This document shows, one piece after another, positions 37,701 to 50,745 of a DNA stretch of 64,000 nt. Source of the DNA: Dromaius novaehollandiae (Eukaryota; Chordata; Aves; Casuariiformes; Dromaiidae); contig NC_088132.1 in NCBI RefSeq assembly GCF_036370855.1, positions 62,782,841 to 62,846,840 on the forward strand, in the 5' to 3' direction. Both the position numbers and the translations under genes were made by a program. Positions within the stretch are counted from its first letter, which is position 1; each line of letters begins with the position of its first letter. Under the pieces are notes generated by a model that was not told the DNA's origin, ran no database searches, and saw nothing but the letters and a program-made list of their open reading frames with translations.

Positions 37701-40700
37701 ATAACAATCAGGAAAGTATAAGCTTCTTTTTGAAATGCTGGGATATTTTAATAAGATTGAGCATGCTGTTTGAGCTGTTCTTATAAGACATTATTTTGCC
37801 TGTGGCTGCCCCAGAGTGAGTGTTAAGGCATGTCAAAATGGATGGAGATATAAAACCAAATCTACTTAAAAGGCTTTTTTTTCCAGCTCCCACCTACACA
37901 TAAGAGTCAGATAATGGTCTGCCATCTGATATGAAGCCACATTCCCACTTCCACCTGTTAATCTTGACCTATTTAAATTTGCAGCCCCAACAGTAAAGAA
38001 ATCGCAGGAGAGTAATAATAACGCCTACTAAGAAGCACACTTTAAGACATACAGCTGTTGCGTGCAAATTGCCTGACTACTGAAGATGGCAGAAGTCTGT
38101 CTGGGAGTGTCCTCACTTTGACGATAGGTCCAGGAATATCTTTGTCAGTAATATACCCTGCAGCATCTGAAGTCTCTCCTTGACAAGTGTAATTGCTTAG
38201 CTAGAATGGGAAGTCAGTGATTTTTTTTTTGATGTTTTTTCTTCTTCCTTCCATTCATTCTGGCCTCCAGCTCCCTTACAAAACTTTTAGGTTTCACTGC
38301 AGATTCTCCAAGACCGAATGTGTTTTTCAAGTCATGTCACCATTCACATCTTTAAGCCTTGCCTTCTGCCTCACTGTTTGATGATGCATGCCTTTAAACA
38401 CATAAAGCTCCAGACGTATTATCGGCAAAAACCTGTGTTCTGAACTGCTGCCGCCGATGATATTTAAGCTGGGTAGTGACATAAGGAATTCTGAGCACTT
38501 CAGAACAAGTCAGACTACTTTGCTCATCTCTATAAGCAACTCGCACCTGTATCACTAGTAGTGCCTGTTAGTAGTTGCGTCTGCTTAACAGACCACTCTC
38601 AGGGAAAAAACCTGCCTTGAAGGTCAATGATACTGTGGGAATAAAATGCGTGTGTGTTGGCTTGTTTATTTTGAATCATTCCTTTGTCTTTTATGGGCTG
38701 CACAGGTGTTTTTTCCTTCAGGCACTAATAAAGCCAAGCTGGTACGATCCCAAAAAGGAGGTGGTGCTAAGTGAGTAACAGCCCAAGCAACTGTCAGCTA
38801 TCTCCCGGGGTCAGCTCCCTTCCTCTTGCCTCTGCTCCTGCCATAGTGATAATTAAGTACAACCTAGCTTTGTTAGGCTTCACAGTTTAAAGAGTATTCA
38901 CTCAGCTCTCAAGTAAGCTTTAGTTACTTGTTCTGAGTTTGGTGTTGCTGTAGTTATGCTAATAGAGACATTTGAGTTAGCACGAATAAGAGTTCAGGTA
39001 TGTTTGTGCAAGCTATTGGGATAGTAGTGTAAGTGTCTGTCCTTCTTTAGAAGGAGAGCTTTAAGTTACAGTAGGAAGGTATGGGTTGTTTTGCTGGTGT
39101 GTGGTCCTGGTTTGTGTTTAGTGTGAAAATCTCACATTTGATTATAAAGGCTCACAGAAAAGAGGAATGCAACAAGTAATGCTTTGAATGAAGGTCTTAC
39201 TAATCTAAGACTATCTGCCTTCTTCCTGAAAAGGAATTGATGGTGAGTCTCCTCATGCTCTAAATTCACAGAGGGAAAGATGGTGATGTATATGCACGTC
39301 CATATTAGCTGGTTGGGAATGTGTAAAGATTAGACTTCTTGGCTGGAGAACGCTAGGGATAGCACTCGCGTAAACAAGTGAGAACTATTGAGCACAGCAA
39401 CACACTAGCACAGCTTAGTTATGTGTGTGTACTGATTTTTTTTTTGCCTTGTTTTGTTGCAGTGTTAAAACTCAGATTGTGGGGTATCTGTGAAGAGGGA
39501 AGATGGAAAAAAGGAGTACATTCTTTCTGTCTGTTCCTATGGAATGAACTTGTTGGCTGAGAGGAAGGGGAGCACCAACAGTGCAACTGAGTGGAAAAGG
39601 GTTTTGGGGTAGTTTGGATGACAAAACTGTAAGGGGGGAGCTGCATCACGTGCCCCTCCCAGCAGAGTGCCTAGAAAACCAGCCTTGTGTAATAGAGCGG
39701 CTAAGTGCCCTGGCTTTTGCACTAGGCAGATGGAGAACTGTACAGAGAGGCTGAGTGCAACTGCTGCACTTACAGGAAAAGAACGCAATTTGCTGCAACT
39801 TCAGGATTAGGTGTTCAAGTCATAAAATAGCAGAACTAGTTACTCGTTCAACTCCTCTTACTATTCTTTCTTCTGCTTACGCAATATGAAGGCCTATTAG
39901 CTTCATATGATTTTCAGCCATCTTTCTGGATCACTGTATACAATGACTTTAACTCTTGCACACTTCTGCTGATAATTACTATAGCGTTTATGAAAATCAG
40001 CTGGACCAATGAACTTGCTCCCAATTTTCACTGAAGTAGCCAAGAGAAGGATGCACCATACAGAGAATGCTGTCAATAAGCAGAAAACTAAGGCTCATTT
40101 GGCTGCTTTATTCCCTGGGCATTCTTCCTCTTTGGGGTGCAGCATATAGCCAGCATTTAGGGTCTTGATGATTTGGGTTCTCTTTAGAAAGAAAATCTTG
40201 AGTCAACTGGGTATATTCTCTGGTGGGAGCCTGTTTCCTTATAAACAATGGTTCTCCAAAATAACAGGGGGGAAAAAACTCAAGCTGACAGCCTTCTTGC
40301 TCGAAATCCAAGTCTGATTTCCATAAGGGTAGTATCTGCATGAGAAACTGTTTCTTGGCTTACTCCAGAAGTTTTATTTGTACATGCTTCCCTTATTTGC
40401 TGTCTCTCCTGCACAGTTATAACTGATTGTTCCTAGGGACTGGAATATTGTAAGCAGCCCTAGGAAAAATATCTTTAAGATACTGCAGTATCTTACCATG
40501 CAGCTGGTTGATTTAACTGCTTTTGTAGCTGTCTACCTAACTCCGTAAAGGAGGAAAAAAATTCTTTCTACTGAGTGTGACAGAAGGTGCTCTCTCACTC
40601 TTTAGATTAAACCAAATATGTGGCTCTCTAAAGGTTTTCTGGTGGCTGCTACCAATACCTTCCAGCATACCTGTACCACCTTATCTTAACATGTGCTGTA

Positions 40701-43700
40701 AGTGAGAGGGGCTCCTGTGACTCTAATAACTTTTAGGTGTAACAGAAGATCAGCACAGTGCATTCTTTCATAATGGAAAACATGTACATTTTGACATGTA
40801 TGGCTTGATGATGGAAGATGTCCTTTATGCCTTTTGCAAATGTTTTTAGAAAATCAAATATGTAGTTTTTTTTTTAAATTTCAAAAGCCTAACTTAAAAT
40901 ATCTGACCTGTGGCATTACAGTAGATATGAGACATCTCAGAAGAAATGTCATTAGCTATAGAATGAAATATATAGACTTCCATCTCTTAACTCCAATCAT
41001 GGAGTCAGGAGTTCAAAGAGAGACCTGCATGGTATAGTGGATTATTACTTAATGGCTTCAGATGCAACTATTACATAAAGAATAGCACTGGCTGGCCATT
41101 AGGTTATGGAATTATTTTTCTAGGAATCTTTGACACAAGTCTTACATTGCCAACTAAGAGGCTCAGTTTAAAAAAAAAACAAAACTGTTTTTGTGTGTAA
41201 CCCAGCTATGATGACATAATGTGAACTGAAAAGATTCTTCAGCAAGGTTAGACATTGAAATTCCAAGGCTATTCTTTTTAGTATACTATCTAAATTAGCA
41301 AGTTATTGCATTTAATCAGCTGCTTCTGAATTCATTGGAGTTCTTATTAGGAAATATTAGCTATTTAACCAATTTCGAATATATCTGACTGTAATTCCTT
41401 TTATGAGTGTCTTCGAAAGCATGTCTGCCAGAAGGCCTTTTTTCCATGCCTTGCCCATCTGTGAGTAGTGTGTGGGTATCTTCAGTTTCAGAATAACTTA
41501 GAAATCTCTAGTCTGTGTACCAAGCACAGGTGATCCCCAAGTAGGATTTCTCAAAGACAATAGCAACAGCACTTAGTTTCATGAGAATCAGTCTGCTTGA
41601 ATTCATCTTTGCTCATTGCAGAATTGTGATCATTGGCAGCGGGATGAACTTTCACTGGTTTCTCAAAAGTTTTATAGACCTCCACTTCTCACCATGCTGG
41701 TCAGTCACCAGATAAGAGAGCTCCTGTGTCTCGGCTGTCTGCATAAGAAACAACCAGCGGGCTCTGGTGAAAAGGTCTCTGGCACTGGCAACAATGCATA
41801 CAGCTAAAATTTGACTTGTGATAAGATTAGCTATCAATTTTGTACAAAAAAACAGTAGGTACATAGTATCTGAATTTGTTCTCAGCTGTGAAATGCCATA
41901 AGATGTTCCAGGCTCCAGAATAGCCACTGCCTGCTGGATAATGGAACATCCTAGGAGTGTTCACTTAACGGTTATCCTTGCTGGGCAACAATCATTTATA
42001 TTCTCATGATCATTCATTTTAAAATGGAAATTATATTCATGATGCTAGTGCGGTTGGCTTCTTTCACATACTGTTTTTAGAGACCGAACAAATTAAAATT
42101 AAAAAATCTGGTGGTGCAAGATTGTGTTTGGAAATATGGGCTGGCCAAGTATGTTGGCTGTGGTTTTCTCTCTACCGTCAATAAGGCATTCCTGGCTAAT
42201 GAGTACAATGTACTTTGGGGGAGTAATTTACTTGTCCTTTCTGGCAAAGAGTCAGTTATGATCAGCCTGCATTTAAGTGATACATTCTGAATGGAGCAAG
42301 TGTGTCACTACCAGTTTTCATTTCAGGTATGAAGAAAAATTCTGTTTTATATATACATTATAGATAATATTTGTATAACATGTAACACCATGATACTCCT
42401 TCTGTTAAATATCCCCACAAAGACATTTTTCATACTTTTGGTTATTGCTTCTACTTTTGTCATTGTCATTTTTTACCTTCCATTTAGAGCACCTTCCGTC
42501 ATTCTTGCTTAGCACCAGTCTCAGTTGCATGACAGTAAAACAGTTTTTCATGGTAAGGACCTAATGATTTTGATACTGTTAGGAAATTTTGTTAGGGAAT
42601 TTTGGTACTGATAGGGAACCCTTCAAATAAACCACCTATCTGAATAGATATTGTCACACTTACAAGAATTCATCAAATTCACTGTTGTTCAAATGACAAA
42701 ACTTTAGCTGAACGTGTGGGTAAAGATTTAAGCGTTGAAACAGAGCTGATTTGACAACACTGCAGGAGCTTGCAGTTGATTCACAGTAAAAAGAAGCCTT
42801 TCAGAGACAGTGATATCTGTGTACTTTTGTGCAGTTACTAGTAGCATAAGCCCACATAAAGATTGTGTCTTTGCACAACTCACCTATAGGCAGGTGTGCA
42901 GGACTGTGTCGTCCTAACATGCCGTGCTACAGCCAAAGTAGCAATACACACGTGAGGAGTTTCTTTGCCATTCAGAAATGGCTTCTGCAATATCATCTAG
43001 AGTCTTACACCCAGACCCATGCATGGCCCTCCAGAACAGACCTGTGCTTAGGAAAGTTCAGAAATACCTGAGCTAAACAAAGTAGGGTGTTACAGCTCCG
43101 AGGATTAGTAGAACAAGCAGTTTCTCCCACAATAAGCAGTAAGCAAACTCTGAAAGTAACTCCAGCTGGAAAATGAGAAGGGCCGTGGAGAGCCTTTCTG
43201 TCTTCATCCTGCTGCCGAGCACAGCTCAGCACTGTTACAGCTACGGCTCACACGACGTTTGGAACAGTCTGCTCCTCAAGACGCATTTGGTTGTTGTGAC
43301 TGAGAACACCACTACACAGGCAAAACAGTTCTCTAGGAAAGCAATGCTTGCAAAGGTTTGGCTAATGTCTGCACTTCTCTTCAAGATTAGTATGCAGATA
43401 TCTGTTGGTGTTCTTTGGATGACTTCCTTGCATGTTGACAACTGTTACTGTTTCATCAAGTTTCCAACATGCTGATACGCTCCACAGGAGCACTTCTTCC
43501 GATTCTTCTGCTATTCAGGCTTTTGTGCATTTCTAGAGAATATTAATCTCTAAAAGGCTCTTAAAACAGGATCTCATCAACAAAATGACAGCCTAAAAAT
43601 CCTTTAGTCAGTAGAAGAGTAGCATCTAAGCTATGTTCATTCTAGTAAGACATCAAAATAAGGAAAAGTATTGGTTGGCAGTATTCACAGCAAGCACAAG

Positions 43701-45702
43701 TCTGAACTCTGTGTAGACGTGGAGCCAAATCTTCAGTGTCTCATAAAACCCACAAAGCTGTCTCCAGTGTCTATGTCCATTTCCCTCCTGCCCCGCGCTT
43801 GGATCATGAATGTATGGAGCTCAAAAGCCTACTTAACTCAAAGGTAATTCTCATGTGCAGCTTCCACATGCTGACCACTGAGAAAGCCTAGTTGCTACTG
43901 CCTCTCACTTCTAAATTTAAATGTCTCTGACCTCCTGTTACCTTGTGTTGCTCTGCTTTTTTGTGTGTGCAGGGCACAGTTGCTTCCTTTGTCCTGCCTT
44001 TGCTGTGCTACATATAACTGTATGTTAATCATTTACCTGCCATGAGCAGGTAAACCATTATTTCTGTCTTCTCTCAGCCTTCACAGACTTGTCCAATGGT
44101 TATAACTACCTTTACTCCTGAAGTGTGCCAAAGGTGAGGCCATATATTCTCTTTATGAGGCTCTAGTTTGAAGAGACAAGTAGTAGCTGTTGCTAACACT
44201 GTTGGCATCAGATGTGTTAGGGTTGTTAGCTTGTATCTGCTAATTGTTGTTTTTTTTTGCATGAATGACAGCAGGCTTACATTTTGAAGCCTACAGGTGA
44301 CCTAGTTAATTTTTATTGTTATGGAGCATGGTGTCCCATTTTGTCGCAACCAAGGCAGTCCTATCAAGCATGGGAAAACAGATATTACAACACATGATGA
44401 ATATTGGTTGCTTGTTGAGCCATGCAGTTGCAGCCCTCAAGACAAGTCAAGACTTATTAGTCTAAGGCTTCCAAAGGCTCTGCCTGAGCAGGGATGTGCT
44501 GGCTTTTAAGGTCTCTTTGTAGTTTTTCTTGGCTGTTGTCTTAAAAATTAATTTGAACCAACGAATCAAAGAAGTTTTCAACTTTTGAAAATTAAGTGGT
44601 GGGGGGTGGTTGTTCTGTTTTGTTTTTTCCTTCCCAGGTGAGACATATGGTATTGCTCAATGGGCTGTTATATTTCTACATATCCCTTTTAGCCAAACCC
44701 AGTTATCTTTTTAAGAGGTCCTCCTAAAAGCCCCAGGATTTCTTCACTCAGCATAATCCTAACAGTTCCAAGAGGAGCATGAAGCACACCCAAAAGCTTC
44801 AGGTCTTAATCTCCTAATCTCCAGCCTAATCAATTGCTCAGTTATGAATTTCTGTAGGATCCCTATGTTTCTCCATCCCTGTCCCATCACCTGTTTTTCA
44901 GCCCCTTGTAGTATTTTCACTCTCATAACAAGCTTTCTATGCTGGTTCTGCGTCTTGTGGTCTCAGGCTTCTTGTGGTTTCAAACTTCTCGCTGCCCTCC
45001 AATTTAGAGACCCCTTCTGCACTTACACATTGACTGTGTATTAATTTCACAGCATCAGTTTGCATTCACCCATCTTCTTATTATCTTTTCCCCACAGCTC
45101 ATAAAAGGAGTTTTCCTCTTTTCTTCACTTTTGCCTTTACATGCTCTCTGTGCTCCTTATTTCTGCCTCCTCTTTTGACTCAAGCTGTTATCTCCTTGCT
45201 TGCCATCTCAAAGGCTTTCTATGGGCTCGAGTGACGCAGAAAAATGGAGCACCTCCTTATGCTTCAGAAATTCACCACAACCCTTCACTGTACCCCATAT
45301 TTCTCTATATGGGAGTCCTTTAGGGGGAATTATCCTCATCCTAGGTAGTTCCAAGGAGGGGAACGTTCGTATATTGCGATCTCTTTGGGGTGAGAGGGGG
45401 ACCTAAAGCACAACTGGTCAGAATTAGCTCAATACTTTATTTTTTCAGAACAACAAATCAGTCTTCCTAGCTTTGCCGTCAGTGAACCTCGCTGGTCCTT
45501 GATCCGTCAGCGTGAAGAAGTCCAGCCGAAATTCTGCAGTCCCCCGTGCTTGTGCAAAGCACTGATCAGCGACCTACAGGCACCGGGAGAAATGCTTGGG
45601 CACCGCAGCCGCGAGTCTCGCAGCTCGGGGAAAATAGTTCTTCTTCCTTGCGCTTTCGACGCCCCGCGGCAGCCGGGGGCGCAGCCGAGCGAGCCGGGAC
45701 CC

Positions 45703-45753
45703 GGGCCGGGCCGGGCCGGGCCGCCCCCCTCGGCGGGGCCGGGCCGGGCGGGG
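45703..45753 (+). promoter_or_regulatory. two adjacent G-quadruplex motifs in the CpG island
   Basis: The first is four GGG tracts separated by CC (45,703-45,720). The second is GGGG/GGG/GGG/GGGG with 1-2 base loops (45,735-45,753). Both satisfy the G3+N1-7 rule and lie just upstream of the AP-1 site. Confidence 0.85.
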
Positions 45754-45757
45754 CCGC

Positions 45758-45764
45758 TGACTCA
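45758..45764. promoter_or_regulatory. AP-1 / TRE site TGACTCA
   Basis: Exact TGACTCA inside the island, preceded by GC (GCTGACTCA), so also a MAF/NRF2 half-site. It is the only AT-containing regulatory motif I can name within the GC-rich core. Confidence 0.6.
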
Positions 45765-45942
45765 GGGCCGCCCGCCCCTGCGCGGGGTGAGCGCGGCGGG
45801 GGCGGCGCCGGGGCCGGCGCCGGGGCCGGGCCCGGGCGGGGCGGGCCGGGCCGGGCCGGCAGCCACCCGGCCGGGCGGGCCGGGGCGCCGCGCAGTTGCT
45901 GTCCGGCGGCTGCGGGGACAGGTGGGGCCGCGCCGCTGCCGC
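45765..45942 (+). other. ELOVL7: candidate ELOVL7 non-coding exon 1 (start uncertain)
   Basis: A consensus donor GTGAGT occurs at 45,943 within the CpG island, in the sequence GCTGCCGC|GTGAGT; a weaker donor ACAG|GTGGGG lies at 45,922. An untranslated first exon ending at one of these would fit a gene whose start codon is in a later exon. The transcription start is unknown and 45,765 is only a placeholder just downstream of the AP-1 site. The long open frames across this region are caused by GC-rich composition and are not evidence of coding. Confidence 0.4.
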
Positions 45943-45970
45943 GTGAGTGCTCCGGGGGCGCGGGGGGGCC

Positions 45971-45995
45971 GCTCCGCTCCGCTCCGCTCCGCTCC
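45971..45995. repeat. (GCTCC)5 tandem repeat
   Basis: Five perfect copies of the pentamer GCTCC right after the proposed donor. This is a CpG-containing microsatellite likely to vary in length. Confidence 0.95.
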
Positions 45996-47779
45996 CTGCC
46001 GCCGCTCCCTCGCTCCTTCCCTCCGCGGGCGGCTGCGCCCCGGCGCCGGCCCGAGCGGGGCGGGGGGCGCGGGGCGGCGGGGGGCGCGTCCGCCCCGGGC
46101 TCCTCCGTGTCTGCGCGGGGGCTCGCGCGTCCCCCCGGCTTGTGCTCGCGGCGCCGGTGCCCCAAGCGCCCGGCTGCGCCCCGCGGACTCGTGCGCGCTC
46201 GGCTCATCGCCCCGTCTCGAAGAACAAGTGGCAGCAAAGGTGAAACGTGCGGAAGGCCTCTGCCTGGCACAGGGGGCTGCGTCAAGGGTTTTGTCCCTAA
46301 AAAATGCCTTCTGCCCCTGCCACGCGCAAGAGAGAAGAGTTGGTGGGAAATGGAGGCCTCTTCCTCCGGGGGGCTACGGCTGGAGACGGCCGGGGAGAGG
46401 TGTGGCTCACGCGGTGAAGGTGGCACGAAAACGTACGGCTGGAGGGATGGTGTCTGCTCGGGGGCTGTCTAGCTGGCCGCGAGTGGGGCAGCTCTGCCGG
46501 GCCGGCCGTCTTTCCCCTCAGGGGAGACGGCTCTCCCGCCGTTAGTGTGCTGGGCGGGCGCGACATCGGTACGGCGGTGTGGTGAGGCAACAAGAACGGT
46601 CGCTGGTGCACGTGGCCAGCAAGGCTGTATCAAGCCCAGCTCTTGGACTTGTCCCTTGTGAGCGTGGATCTGATACTGGTTGTTTGAGCTGTGATATTCC
46701 AGCTGGATCTTAGGCCTTACTGCCCCTGAAATAGGACTGGGTCTGTCTTGAAAAGATGTATGTGAAGCTGCAGACCAGCTCTTACTGACCTCTTTGCTTG
46801 CTTGTAGAGGAAATCAAGTTACCTAAAGCTGTTAGGACAAATTAGAAACCTCGCAGCTCTGTGTGGTACCCTCTTTCCTTATTTTGCTGTAACTCCATCC
46901 TTCCCAGAACCGAGTGTCTGTCTGTGCTGGAGATTACCACGTGGGAGCGGTTTCAACGAGTTTTTCTGGTTGTCAGTAGCAGGCCAGCGCTGACAGCTTG
47001 GGAATTCGGCGCTGCCTAATTTATTCTGCTGCTCAGCATCCGGGATGCTGGCTACAACGCAGTCTGGCTTGCTTAGAGCTGGCTTGGGTAGCAATATCTT
47101 TGTTGTTTATTTACACTGTATTAGGCAGTGTGGGTGTACCCTGAAAATGCTTTTCTTTGGACTGGGAACATTTCTATTTACACGTTTACTTGAAGTAAGT
47201 ACAGAAACGCAGGATATAAAAACCAAGGCAAACATGCTTCTAAGTTCTCCGAGTCAGCACCTCTCTTGCAAGTGCAGGGGAATAACACAGCTTTATGGCT
47301 GAAATGTGTCAATCAATTTTCTATTAAATAGTACTTATTTACAGCGACGGTAAGGCAGGTTGTAGTACAGGAAGCAATATTCATGGAATGTGTTGGGACA
47401 GATGCCATGGCATGAGTCAAATAAGACATGTCAAACAGGACTTCACTAGTTATGAAATTAGCTGGATGCTGTGGCACATCTCTCAGCAAATTACACACCA
47501 GTAAAAGAACTAATCAGGTATGTTTCTGTGTCCTGACATAAGTCGACTGCTGCCGCTGGCTGTGCTCCGTGGCGTTCTCGGTGCCGTTCTCTTCCTGGCT
47601 TTGTTTCGCTCTGCTGCAATAAACAGGGATAATTTTTTCCCCCCACCTTATGCTCTTGCTCTTTCTTGTGAATCTGTTTCTGCTCAGTACTTCTGGTTCA
47701 AATTTTATCTCCTCCGTTCCACGGGCCGGCCCCTGCCAGGTTCCTTACGTGTTTGTCTTTGAGCTGTTAGCAAACGTGG

Positions 47780-48100
47780 AATGAGGCGGAGGAATAAACA
47801 AACCCACGGCCAGACGCGGCGGGGGGGCGCGTGTGTGTGGCTGAGGGAAGCGGCAGGAAAGTCACTTCTCTGCCGTGTTCAGGTACAGGAAGTGGAAGGG
47901 AGCCGGGATCCCTTCCTGAATCTTTGTCGGCTACTCGGGAAGTCCTATGCCTTTGCCCTCTTTTGGCTCTAGTTTTGCACGCTTCAGACGGTTTCTCTCG
48001 CTGACGCTTGGTGCCCATCGTTGCTGTCCTGCCCGGGGCGGCCACCCCCGCGGTTCTCCCGGCTCGGCGTGCGAGCGCTCCCTGCTCTGCTCCGGCCAAA
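47780..48100. promoter_or_regulatory. secondary CpG-enriched patch
   Basis: Two CpG-dense clusters (around 47,805-47,845 and 48,030-48,090) about 2 kb inside the presumed intron. Density is well below the main island. It may be an alternative promoter or an enhancer, or simply an island shoulder. Confidence 0.35.
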
Positions 48101-50488
48101 ATGACAGAGTTCAGCTCAAGACGGTGGGGTGAACTAATCTCACTTGCTTTGGCTTGCTACAGTAGGGATTGTTTGTAAAATCTGAATTGCTGAGCTGTGG
48201 CAGGTAGGCAAGGGTGAGCAGCTCAGCTGGTGCCGTCCTTCAGTGGTGTCGCTGTTTGTAAGAATCATTTTATGGCTTAACTTGGTTTCAGGCTAGTGGG
48301 TGTCTGAAGTTTGAAGTTACTTCCCTAATCCTGTGTAGCTGAAAAGGAAGAAATACTATTCCTCCATTCCTCTTGCTATTCCTTTGTCCATCAGAGCAGC
48401 TTTTCACTCTTCTTCTTTTCTTACCTTAAGTTACAGCAGAATAGCACAGGTGCATTTTGTTCATTTTTCTCATTGCCCGAGAGCATCTAAAGTTTGAGAA
48501 CTGTCAAGTTCGATAACATTTTTCTCTATTGCAATTTATAGATGCTTCAAACAGCAGCTGAATTTCTGGTAGGCCTTCCTGACTATTTGAGAGGAGGCTG
48601 ATCTGTACTTGGAAGCTGCCTGTGCAACCTAAAGGGCAGAAGCGAAGCACAGGGAAACTCGAGCGGGGACGGCTAAGAATGATTATTGCCATAAAAAAGA
48701 TTTAAAGCGTACCACAAAAGCTTTGCAGTTGTTTTAGATTTAATTTTAAGAGCTTTCTGCTCATTTAAAGAAGAAATTACATTAAAAGCTGGGCAGTTAC
48801 TCTCCATGGTTCTCGAGTGCTGGAGAGCAGCTCTCGTGCCTGGTCTGGGGGGAGAATGGCAAAGTGGAACGGATGGACCAGCATCCTGCCCCCGGGCTGA
48901 GCACTGCAGCTGCAGAAGGCAAACACAGCATCAGTAGTGAAGAGTAGACCTTTTACTACTTGAAAATATTGGATTATTAGAATAAAAACCTACCATTAAC
49001 AAAATAATTTTTTATGCCTGATTGTTCTTTTTAAATGCAGCTGCTTTACAGGGCAAGAAAATAAAAGCCAAAGCAGGTCATGCGATACATTTTTATTTTT
49101 TGTAAACTGAATACATGATAACAGACCACAAGAAGCTTTGAAAAGTATCAAGTGATGTAGCAGTTCAGAATCTTTCTATTTTTCTGATACTTAGATGAAA
49201 TCCAAAAAGTAATAGAAATTATTTCAGCTGATATTAAATCTGAAAGTTTCCACCCTGATCAGAGGCACTACAGCAACTCAGATGTCTCTTTGCTTTATCA
49301 CCTGTCTTTGGTTTCAGTGTTTAATGTTGACTTCTGACCAGAAAAGGTGAGGCTTTTTTTTTTTTAATATACACTAAAACCATGTTTGATGTAGTAAAAT
49401 GCTTTCTGTGTGCTTGTTGACGTAAGTATAGCTCTTTTTTTTGATATTTTTTGCCTCATGTATTTTCCTACTTATGTTCTGCCTGATTATGACGTTACAA
49501 GAAATGTGTATTTTTACTTATGATGTTGACTAGAAAAGATCTATATGCAGCTCATAAATTAAGTAATATGAGAAGAATGCACAGTTTAGAGCATTATAGG
49601 TGTAAACCGTGTCTTGGTTGTTATCTTGATAATAGAAGAGAATCAGAGGAACTGAATTTCAGTAGGATTTTTTCCTTCCTTGAAATCCTGAGGCAGCACA
49701 CAAAACTAGTGTTACTCTTATAAACTTCCGTTCCTAAAGCCTATCCAGCCCAAAATAAGCCCTGGGTTCCAGCCGTGGAGTGGCACAGATGTCACAAGCA
49801 GGAGATGTTCAGGTGTTAATAAATAAACTCTATGAATCATCATAATCATTTACCAGGAGCAAAGGAATTCATACTGCCCCTCTTAATTGTGTCAGGGCCG
49901 TATTACTCATCAAAGTAAAAGTAATGAACACTTATCTCCACTCAGCTAATGATACCGACTTAGCGTAATTACGTTGTAGTTTCACCAGCATTTTGTTTAT
50001 CTTACATACTTACGCCCTTGTGCTGCTTTTTCTGTTATGCTGGCATAACCCTTGGTGTAGGCCAGTGCTGGGCTGCATTGAGGAACAGATCTGGTTTAAA
50101 AATGCCCTCTGTTTTCTGTGGGGTTGTCCCCCCTGCCCGTGGTCTGTGTCCCAGTCAGTTTTATTATGCAGCCAGAAAAGCAGTTGTTCCAGCACAAGTG
50201 AAGGATGACGTGGGAGCAAGAATGAGTAATGGGTATAGGGGTGGATTAAGATGACATTGGTACCAGTCAAAGTGCTCCTAAAATTACAAACTTAGCCTAT
50301 GAACTGTCAGACTTGGTCTCCTTGAACCGTCAGTATTTGAGAGAAGCCTCTTGTAGCAGCTTTATGAATCCGGACACATTGCCTCTGAATGTTTAATTGC
50401 ATTGTGAATTCTTTGCAGTTTGGATTATCTTTTATAATGATACGGTGCCTGCACACTGGGCCCTGTGCCTGGAGCCTCTGTTCAAAGC

Positions 50489-50523
50489 CTTTTTCCTTTT
50501 TTTCTTTTCTTTTTTTTTTTTTT
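50489..50523. repeat. poly(T)-rich run
   Basis: 35 bases almost entirely T, with C interruptions in the first half. An A-rich run sits about 190 bp downstream, so the two could pair. Confidence 0.85.
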
Positions 50524-50716
50524 AAGGCAGTACTTCAACAAAATGTGTGTGAATATGAACCTAATTCCATATGATGCACCATGAAACACACACTGACAAA
50601 TTGTATGTGCAGTGCAAAGAGTTTAGAAGTTCCCCTAGGCATCTCCTGGACTGGAATTCAAGAGAATGCCAATATTGTAATTACTGTACTCTAGGTTTGT
50701 GGGTATGACTGAGATT

Positions 50717-50745
50717 AAAAAAAAAAAACAAAAAAAAAAACAAAC
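50717..50745. repeat. poly(A)-rich run
   Basis: A12-C-A11-C-AAA-C pattern. It is an A-rich simple repeat and could be a retroposon tail, but I recognise no body upstream. Confidence 0.85.

Larger units (their letters stand above)
28131..45599. other. intergenic region ERCC8 - ELOVL7, no gene recognised
   Basis: About 17.5 kb of mostly AT-rich single-copy-looking sequence. Open frames on both strands are short, overlap each other and show no domain, signal or splice context I recognise. Content worth naming: an alternating CA/TG tract at 29,521-29,565, a long pyrimidine-rich (+ strand) stretch at about 33,830-34,720 with a lesser one at 32,860-33,200, and a TC-rich approach to the CpG island at 44,700-45,300. 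No tRNA, rRNA or clear retroelement was seen. Confidence 0.7.
45600..46250 (+). promoter_or_regulatory. ELOVL7: CpG-island promoter, probably of ELOVL7
   Basis: GC content and CpG density jump abruptly from the AT-rich flank at about 45,600 and fade after 46,250, with a weaker shoulder to 46,560. The island holds repeated GGGCC/GGGGC boxes (Sp1-type GGGCGGGGC at about 45,835), two four-tract G-quadruplex motifs (45,703-45,720 and 45,735-45,753), a TGACTCA AP-1 site and a (GCTCC)5 tandem. No TATA box is evident. In human, ELOVL7 (very-long-chain fatty acid elongase of the ER) follows ERCC8 in the same orientation, so this is the expected position of its 5' end. The assignment rests on gene order, not on ELOVL7 coding sequence. 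Confidence 0.75.

Noticed and set aside
45294..45313. Hairpin CCCATAT-loop-ATATGGG upstream of the CpG island, considered as a CArG/SRF site
   Set aside because: The spacing does not fit CC(A/T)6GG, and a 7-bp arm is common by chance.
45566..46426. 286-aa minus-strand open frame
   Set aside because: Antisense shadow of the same GC-rich island, with low-complexity composition and no domain.
45499..46545. 348-aa plus-strand open frame across the CpG island
   Set aside because: Composed almost wholly of Ala, Gly, Pro and Arg; a second plus frame and a 286-aa minus frame are open over the same bases. This is what GC-rich DNA gives by chance, not a protein.
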